Shown here: positions 58,945-64,000 of the stretch, one piece after another
How positions within the stretch are numbered: the stretch's first letter is position 1
How the letters are laid out: each line of letters begins with the position of its first letter
The notes under the pieces: model-generated
What the model was told of the DNA's origin: nothing
The model's input: the letters and a program-made list of their open reading frames with translations, nothing else
The model's database searches: none
DNA from: an uncultured Corynebacterium sp.
Lineage (GTDB): Bacteria > Actinomycetota > Actinomycetes > Mycobacteriales > Mycobacteriaceae
Direction: 5' to 3'
Assembly: GCF_946222305.1 (NCBI RefSeq)
Contig: NZ_CAMIHZ010000002.1
Span: 1 to 64,000 of the forward strand
DNA length: 64,000 nt
Program-made: the position numbers and the translations under genes

Positions 58945-59655
58945 ATGAGCAAGACTTCTAAGGCATACCGCGCAGCTGCGGAGAAGGTCGACAAGTCCCG
59001 CCTGTACAGCCCACTCGAGGCTGCCAAGGTGGTCAAGGAGACCTCCTCCAAGAACTACGACGCAACCGTTGACGTTGCTATCCGCTTGGGCGTTGACCCA
59101 CGCAAGGCAGACCAGCTGGTTCGTGGCACCGTTTCCCTGCCTAACGGCACCGGTAAGACCGTTCGCGTTGTTGTTTTCGCTGAGGGTCCAAACGCTACCG
59201 CTGCTGAAGAGGCTGGCGCTGACGTCGTTGGCACCGCGGAACTGATCGAGAAGATCCAGGGTGGCTGGACCGACTTTGATGCAGCTATCGCTACCCCTGA
59301 CCAGATGGCCAAGGTTGGCCGCGTAGCTCGCGTCCTGGGTCCACGTGGCCTGATGCCAAACCCAAAGACCGGTACCGTCACCCAGGATGTTGCCAAGGCA
59401 GTGTCCGAGATCAAGGGCGGTAAGATCTCCTTCCGCGTGGACAAGGCTTCCAACCTGCACGCAATCATCGGTAAGGCTTCCTTCTCCGAGAAGCAGCTGG
59501 CTGAAAACTACGGCGCTCTCATCGACGAGCTGCTGCGTATCAAGCCTGCTTCCTCCAAGGGCCGTTACCTGAAGAAGATCACCTTGTCTTCCACCAACGG
59601 TCCTGGCGTGCCAGTGGACAACTCCGTTCTGAAGAACTACGCCGAAGAGGCCTAA
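58945..59655 (+). CDS. rplA: 50S ribosomal protein L1
   Basis: This 236-residue protein of the L1 stalk can also repress its own operon by binding its mRNA. Recognisable segments are SKAYRAAAEKVDKSRLYSPL, NYDATVDVAIRLGVDPRKAD, GPRGLMPNPKTGTVT and the C-terminal KKITLSSTNGPGVPVD. GGAAG upstream of the ATG serves as ribosome site. A long terminator hairpin follows about 95 nt downstream. Confidence 0.98.
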   Translation: MSKTSKAYRAAAEKVDKSRLYSPLEAAKVVKETSSKNYDATVDVAIRLGVDPRKADQLVRGTVSLPNGTGKTVRVVVFAEGPNATAAEEAGADVVGTAELIEKIQGGWTDFDAAIATPDQMAKVGRVARVLGPRGLMPNPKTGTVTQDVAKAVSEIKGGKISFRVDKASNLHAIIGKASFSEKQLAENYGALIDELLRIKPASSKGRYLKKITLSSTNGPGVPVDNSVLKNYAEEA

Positions 59656-59750
59656 GGTCTTCTGCTAGCGATAGTGGCTGGTTGTAGCCGGCCTATCGTG
59701 GACTAGTTCCAATGGTCACGGGAAACCCCGGGCCATTCGCGGACAACTAC

Positions 59751-59800
59751 AAAGCACCGAGAGCGATCCTTTCTGAAGGATCCTCCCGGTGCTTTTGTTT
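59751..59800 (+). terminator. Terminator of the rplK-rplA operon
   Basis: AAAGCACCG (59751-59759) pairs with CGGTGCTTT (59787-59795) with an inner GATCCTTT/AAGGATC helix, followed by a T-rich tail. Confidence 0.85.
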
Positions 59801-59922
59801 TCATTGGCGATCCGGGCCGACTCTTAGTTTGGAGTGGCGTATTTTTCCTTAAATCCGGGCTGATTCCTAGCCGTGGGACGGGGCTGCTTCTTACTTTCGA
59901 GGCGGAGCTGCCGGCACGTGGA

Positions 59923-60984
59923 TCACCTGCGCTTCTGGGTGCGCCCCCTCGGCAGCCGCACACGGCCCAAGCCGGGGAACACAGTGCTTTTCACAAACGG
60001 GTTTTTGCGCCGGTAGTCGCCGGGCTCACCCGGGTCCAGTGCTTCCTGCACCAGGTCCAACACCCCAGGGGAATAGAGGATCGCGAGGTGATCGGAAAAG
60101 TCTTTGATATTACCGGTCTGGATCAGCACATTCTTCACGGTCGCGCCTGGCCCCGCCTCCAATTGCTGGGTACGCCACGGCGTGACCACTTGGTCGAAGC
60201 GCGAGCAGATCATCAGATAATCCACACCCGGCATCGTGTCCCCATCGCGGTTGAGGTGCTTCATGAACTCTGAGCCGATTGTTTGGTCAATGGCCGCGCC
60301 CCCCAACATCTTCTTGGTGAGCTTGTATCGGCCGTTCTTGCCGAGCAGCTTCTCGGCGATCGTTGCCACCCCGCTCATTGTCGTTCCATGGTTCGATCCC
60401 CCAAGTCCGATCACGCGGCGCACCTTGTTTTTAGACGGGTCCTCGGCATTCGCTCCGCCGCTATCGCACAAGTACAACCGTGCCTGCGCCACGCCCTGCG
60501 AATGGCCGACTAAGTCCACCTGCGGTGCACCCGTGTGCTCTAGGACCTTGTCGATGAATTCCGCAACTTCCTTCTGACCTTCCCGCAGCGGAGCTGAGGC
60601 GTGGATAGCTTTCGGCCTCCCAGCCCACGCGGATGTGTCGCGCCCATAGTTCATGGCGAAAACCTTGTGGCCCGCCTTCTGCAGTTGGGGCCCAAGCAAG
60701 GACCACGAGTTGTATGCGTTCAGCCATGTGCCATGGATAAGTACTACTGGCAGCGTTGGTTTTTCTGCTCTGACGCCCCTCGCAAATTCGTCGAGCGCTT
60801 GTGGGTAGTAATTCTTGGTTTGCTCCCACAGATTGGTGCCCGAGGGCTGCCACGTCGGGTTCCGCAAAGAACGAAGGAACGCCGTGACGAAGGCGTGGCT
60901 AGTACGGGTATTGGTGTGCAGTTTCGCCGCATCGTCACCGCTGTGTGTAGTGGGGTGGTTCAGGGTGGTGCCGTCGTTGCTCAT
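59923..60984 (-). CDS. Lipase / alpha-beta hydrolase
   Basis: This 353-residue triacylglycerol-lipase-like hydrolase has VVLIHGTWLNAYNSW as oxyanion region and the nucleophile elbow DLVGHSQGVAQARLYL. RVIGLGGSNHGTTM is typical of the actinobacterial lipase class. A late Asp (RFDQVVTP) and His (FSDHLAILYSP) complete a plausible triad. No signal peptide is evident; the N-terminus is hydrophilic, so location is uncertain. The C-terminus is Arg-rich. The start is leaderless. It does not belong with the ribosomal operon. Confidence 0.87.
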   Translation of the reverse strand: MSNDGTTLNHPTTHSGDDAAKLHTNTRTSHAFVTAFLRSLRNPTWQPSGTNLWEQTKNYYPQALDEFARGVRAEKPTLPVVLIHGTWLNAYNSWSLLGPQLQKAGHKVFAMNYGRDTSAWAGRPKAIHASAPLREGQKEVAEFIDKVLEHTGAPQVDLVGHSQGVAQARLYLCDSGGANAEDPSKNKVRRVIGLGGSNHGTTMSGVATIAEKLLGKNGRYKLTKKMLGGAAIDQTIGSEFMKHLNRDGDTMPGVDYLMICSRFDQVVTPWRTQQLEAGPGATVKNVLIQTGNIKDFSDHLAILYSPGVLDLVQEALDPGEPGDYRRKNPFVKSTVFPGLGRVRLPRGRTQKRR

Positions 60985-60992
60985 ACTTTTTC

Positions 60993-60998
60993 ACGTTA
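60993..60998 (-). promoter_or_regulatory. -10 hexamer TAACGT, leaderless start of the lipase gene
   Basis: Read on the minus strand, TAACGT ends 8 nt before the ATG at 60984. Confidence 0.5.
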
Positions 60999-61077
60999 GC
61001 GCAGGGAAAACCTTTTGAGGTGAAAACGGGGGTATCAGCAACAATTGTCATTAAGGCAGCGGATGGATATTCTTTAA

Positions 61078-61091
61078 TGAAAATCATGTCA
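61078..61091 (+). promoter_or_regulatory. Candidate Zur (zinc uptake regulator) box
   Basis: TGAAAATCATGTCA closely resembles the actinobacterial Zur palindrome TGAAAATCATTTTCA: the left half is intact and the right half partly kept. It lies 112 nt upstream of the surface-anchored protein of a putative metal ABC system. The match rests on memory of the consensus and is unproven. Confidence 0.45.
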
Positions 61092-61202
61092 GAACAAGGG
61101 CTGGGCTTTTCCGCACCATGGGGATACACCGCGTGTGAAAGTCGCGTGCCCAGTTCTTCCACTGATTATCGACGAAGACGTGAGCCGAAGAGGATGTAGT
61201 AA

Positions 61203-63035
61203 ATGTCCCAAAAGAAAAGACTGTTCGCCCGCCGTGCAGCCCTCGCAGCAACCACTGCGCTGAGCCTGTCGGCCTTAGCTATGACAGGAGGGGTGGGCCT
61301 TGGGAGCGTTGAACTACAAAAAATTGGCGCACCAAAAGCCGAGGCGGCAGAATCAGTGACTGTCCTCAAGCGTGGCCACATCGATGCGTTCAATGTGGGC
61401 GCCGATGGCGATGGGCTGAACCTACAGCTCAAGGAAGATGCCACGGGTCATCACGTGAAGCGCGATCCGAACGCGGTAGAACTCTGCGTTACCAAGGATT
61501 CATTGGAACCGCGTACCGAGGGGCTCGATTTCATTGGCAAGCAGGCTTACTACCTGCCTCAAAGTTCTGATGGCAGCAAGACGATCTGGCCAGGTTGGGA
61601 TAACAGCGATGTGCGGGGCAGCGGGGCGAAGGCCGTCGACATCACCATCACCGAACTGCAGGGACCAGGTGAAGTCTATCTGTGGCAGGACCAAGGGTTG
61701 GGTAGCGCTACAGCAGTAACTGGCGATTACCAGTTGCGGGCCGGCGCGAAGATCAATGTGCCTTCTCCTGCACACGTTCATGCCAACTGGGCTTTCACAA
61801 CTCCAGGGCGATACACCATGCAGGTTCAGGCCACCGCTGATAACGGGGCTCGCTCTGACGCTAAGAATTACTACTGGACGGTCGAAGGCGACGGTGTGTC
61901 CTGTGGTGACGGGGTGGGGCAGCACCCGCAGGTTTCCACTGGCGGCAACGGTGATTCTGGTAGCAACGCCAAGAATGGTGGATTCACGGGGGGTGCTAGC
62001 GGACAAGGCGCAGCTGGGAACAACACAGGCGACACGGGTAGGAAGACCGGAGCAGGAAAAACCGGCATCACTAAGTCCAGCGCGGCTAGAGCTTCCAAAA
62101 ACTCTAGTGGTTCCACTCGGAATAGCGGAATCGTCAGTGGCATTAGTGGAGTGAGCCAGAAATCTGCCGGAAAAGGTACCTCTAGTGGAGGAGCTCCGAC
62201 GTGTAAGAAGGGTGAGCCAGCGCTGCGAGCACGGATCAAGGACGATCGACAGTCGCCTCCCGTTTGGCGCAACCCCAGCTCCCTGATCTTCGGGCTGGGC
62301 GGATCTGCAAAGGCTGAGGTTCCACAATCTTTGGGTCCGATCAACCGTGGAACCGTATGGATGATTGGGTCCACCCAGCAAAACGGCGTGCCCTGGTTGG
62401 GCGCAAACACCATGCACCCAGACCTGCTCGCTAAGACTTCGGGAGACGTAACCTTCAGCCTCACCAGCTTTAGTGGCCCTGGCAGCATGTTCGTCTACGA
62501 ACAGGGCAACTTGGGGCAGATCGTGGGCGCTAAGTGGTTCCAAGCCTCCGGGGGAAAGACCACCGGTTCGCACACTGTGCCTCGTAACAGCCATGTTCAC
62601 CCCAACTGGGTTTTCGATAAGCCGGGTACTTACAAGGTTGGTATCACCCAGACAGCGACGATGAAAAACGGCAAGAAGGTCTCTGCTCCCGCTGTCCTAA
62701 CGTTCAAGGTCGGCGGAGCTGGTAACGCCAATTCCGGGCACTTCGACTTTGGTGCTGACGTCACTACCAGTGGCGATTGCGATGCCGGGGGAAGCGCAAA
62801 CGGTGGGTCGGCAGGCGCGGCCGGTACAGGCGGCGCAGGCGGTGACAGCGCAAGCGCAGCTGGATCCAACGCTGGCGGCTCGGGCAGTTCCGCCGATGCC
62901 TTGGCCAACACGGGTATGGCCAATGGAACGCTGCCCTTACTAATCGTGGGGCTGGGTATTACCGCCTTCGGTGCTGGCATGATCTACTACCTGCGATCCA
63001 GCCAGTTGATGTCGCGCGCTTATGTTCGACGATAG
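61203..63035 (+). CDS. LPxTG-type surface-anchored protein of a metal ABC system
   Basis: This 610-residue cell-wall protein has a signal peptide ending near AEA-AES (about 48). Two copies of the actinobacterial surface-anchored repeat (TIGR03769 / choice-of-anchor M type) lie at about 52-230 and 385-555, joined by a Gly/Ser/Lys linker. Each repeat ends in HVHxNWxFxxPGxY (His 191/193 and 464/466). The C-terminus has a sortase motif LANTG (567-571), a hydrophobic helix and a basic tail. The next gene starts inside this one and encodes a metal-binding lipoprotein with the same repeat, so the pair is likely a surface metal-capture system. Confidence 0.88.
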   Translation: MSQKKRLFARRAALAATTALSLSALAMTGGVGLGSVELQKIGAPKAEAAESVTVLKRGHIDAFNVGADGDGLNLQLKEDATGHHVKRDPNAVELCVTKDSLEPRTEGLDFIGKQAYYLPQSSDGSKTIWPGWDNSDVRGSGAKAVDITITELQGPGEVYLWQDQGLGSATAVTGDYQLRAGAKINVPSPAHVHANWAFTTPGRYTMQVQATADNGARSDAKNYYWTVEGDGVSCGDGVGQHPQVSTGGNGDSGSNAKNGGFTGGASGQGAAGNNTGDTGRKTGAGKTGITKSSAARASKNSSGSTRNSGIVSGISGVSQKSAGKGTSSGGAPTCKKGEPALRARIKDDRQSPPVWRNPSSLIFGLGGSAKAEVPQSLGPINRGTVWMIGSTQQNGVPWLGANTMHPDLLAKTSGDVTFSLTSFSGPGSMFVYEQGNLGQIVGAKWFQASGGKTTGSHTVPRNSHVHPNWVFDKPGTYKVGITQTATMKNGKKVSAPAVLTFKVGGAGNANSGHFDFGADVTTSGDCDAGGSANGGSAGAAGTGGAGGDSASAAGSNAGGSGSSADALANTGMANGTLPLLIVGLGITAFGAGMIYYLRSSQLMSRAYVRR

Positions 63036-64000
63036 GTTCCGCGCCCAGCCCACAACCGGAAAGCTCATTGCTGCCACGGTCGTGGCTGGGGCTCTGTGGT
63101 TCGCTGCTGCGTGTTCATCTTCCACGGGAGCTACCGGTCGCGATACCGGCTCGGCTGGTGTGCCCTCTCGGGACGATGGCGTTGTGGACGTGGTGACCAC
63201 CACGCCCATCATCACGGATCTTGCCCGCCATGTCGCAGGTGACCGCGCGCGTGTTACTGGGCTCATCCCCTCCAACGCTGATCCGCACACCCACGAGTTG
63301 ACCCTGCGCGACGTGCGGAACATCGCCAACGCTGATATCGCCTTCAGCAACGGATTGCTGCTGGAACCGCAACCGGTGCTGCGTGCCCTAGATAACAGCT
63401 CCCTCCCAGGAACTCCCGTGGTGCCCGTGGCCGAGGAGGCCAGCACTCGTGGCGCGACCGTCATCCCGTTGGTGGAGAATCTGGCGCTCGACACTGTGTG
63501 GTTGGGGTTGCGTTCGGTATCGGGCAACTCGGCATCGTCTGCCGCGACGACTTCCGGTGGGGAAGTTCAGCTGGCCGTCACGGATGTTCAAGGCCCAGGT
63601 GATGCAGCTGCCTATGTCACAGGAACATTCGGAACGCCGGAGATCTTCTTCAACTCCGCGGACGGTTTCGATGCCTCCCGCGGGTACGAAGGCGATTCCA
63701 CAACACTACCGGTTGATGCACACACGCACATGAGCTGGGCTTTCAATAAGCCCGGTGTGTACCGCATCCGCTTTGAAGCATCCGCCACCACAGCAGCGGG
63801 CGAGTTGCCGCAGCGGGTGGCAGAACAGACTGTGACTTTTGCGGTGGGAGTCCCACCCGAGGAAGCAGCCCAGCACATCACCGCAGCGGGTAAAAAACCC
63901 GAATACCTCGATCACGGCCATGTCGATGTGGCTGTGGGCGTCGATAAAAAGACGATCAGCCTACGCGGCGATCGAAGGGAAACCCCTGCCGATAGGGCAG
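63022..64000 (+). CDS. Anchored-repeat ABC transporter substrate-binding lipoprotein (partial)
   Basis: The gene runs off the right edge; 326 codons are visible. The N-terminus has a membrane-spanning signal and lipobox (WFAAACSSS, Cys about 27). A ZnuA/TroA-like cluster A-1 binding domain follows (VVTTTPIITDLARHVAGDRA, NADPHTHELTL). It is interrupted from about residue 150 by the same surface repeat as its neighbour (GPGDAAAYVTGTFGTPE and AHTHMSWAFNKPGVYRI). This is the TIGR03772 architecture. The start overlaps the preceding stop by 14 bases, implying coupled translation. ATPase and permease genes should follow. Zinc or manganese is the likely ligand. Confidence 0.85.
   Translation, partial: MFDDRFRAQPTTGKLIAATVVAGALWFAAACSSSTGATGRDTGSAGVPSRDDGVVDVVTTTPIITDLARHVAGDRARVTGLIPSNADPHTHELTLRDVRNIANADIAFSNGLLLEPQPVLRALDNSSLPGTPVVPVAEEASTRGATVIPLVENLALDTVWLGLRSVSGNSASSAATTSGGEVQLAVTDVQGPGDAAAYVTGTFGTPEIFFNSADGFDASRGYEGDSTTLPVDAHTHMSWAFNKPGVYRIRFEASATTAAGELPQRVAEQTVTFAVGVPPEEAAQHITAAGKKPEYLDHGHVDVAVGVDKKTISLRGDRRETPADRA

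Noticed and set aside
59703..59963. 86-codon minus-strand frame after rplA
   Set aside because: It overlaps the rplA terminator and the lipase end, and its composition is Arg/Ser/Pro-rich without a domain.
61500..62600. 366-codon minus-strand frame opposite the surface protein
   Set aside because: The plus strand has a signal peptide, repeats and a sortase motif; the minus frame has low-complexity composition only.

Overview
The window is actinobacterial chromosome, almost certainly from a Corynebacterium. GC is moderately high by eye, GTG and TTG starts are common, and gene order follows the M. tuberculosis Rv0487-Rv0562 and Rv0638-Rv0641 blocks: YbjN-gpmA-senX3-regX3, ppx, proC, an excisionase-type HTH gene, bS22, serB1, glutaredoxin, hemA-hemC-hemD-hemB, hemL, a mutase-family gene with the System II cytochrome c maturation genes, the menaquinone genes, mgtA, menG, menJ, ispB, and secE-nusG-rplK-rplA. 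I cannot name the species. There is no rRNA, CRISPR array, insertion sequence or prophage.

Layout. 0.3-9.3 kb: a DUF222/HNH nuclease gene, YbjN, gpmA, the SenX3/RegX3 two-component system with a CDF-like gene between its halves, a Cys-rich protein, ppx/gppA and a coiled-coil membrane protein. 9.4-12.8 kb: proC, HTH protein, ribosomal protein bS22, a SerB1-like HAD phosphatase, glutaredoxin. 13-24 kb: tetrapyrrole genes hemA, hemC, hemD, hemB and hemL, with two small membrane proteins and an 862-residue protein that has a P1B-ATPase layout but lacks most of its catalytic motifs. 24.3-29.5 kb: phosphoglycerate-mutase-like protein, TlpA/ResA-type thioredoxin, CcdA, ResB and CcsB, the cytochrome c thiol-redox and heme-ligation machinery. 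29.8-40.6 kb: a more variable stretch with an XRE regulator and membrane protein pair, rmlB, an MFS transporter, a four-gene siderophore ABC importer behind candidate DtxR boxes, rmlC-rmlA and an APH-fold kinase. 40.8-55.5 kb: VanZ, DUF4229, menA, menE, DoxX, menB, menC, menD, a DUF3592 protein, mgtA, menG, menJ and ispB. 55.6-56.8 kb: tRNA-Tyr, tRNA-Thr, tRNA-Met and tRNA-Trp. 56.8-59.8 kb: secE, nusG, rplK, rplA. 59.9-64 kb: a lipase-like hydrolase and the start of a surface-anchored-repeat metal ABC system, whose substrate-binding lipoprotein runs off the right edge.

How it works together. HemA/HemL/HemB/HemC/HemD make uroporphyrinogen III. CcdA, the thioredoxin, ResB and CcsB mature c-type cytochromes. 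MenA-E, MenG, MenJ and IspB make the partly saturated menaquinone that feeds them. The iron importer supplies heme iron. hemE and hemY are not between hemB and hemL, where I expect them from other corynebacteria.

Two patterns recur. Many transcription units begin with a TAnnnT -10 hexamer exactly 6-8 nt before the start codon, mostly without a Shine-Dalgarno, which implies widespread leaderless transcription and fixes several starts. Three short, coding-like gene remnants survive between intact genes. The strongest unexplained object is the motif-depleted P-type ATPase homologue in the heme locus. The surface-anchored-repeat metal system at the right edge is the best candidate for a little-studied system.
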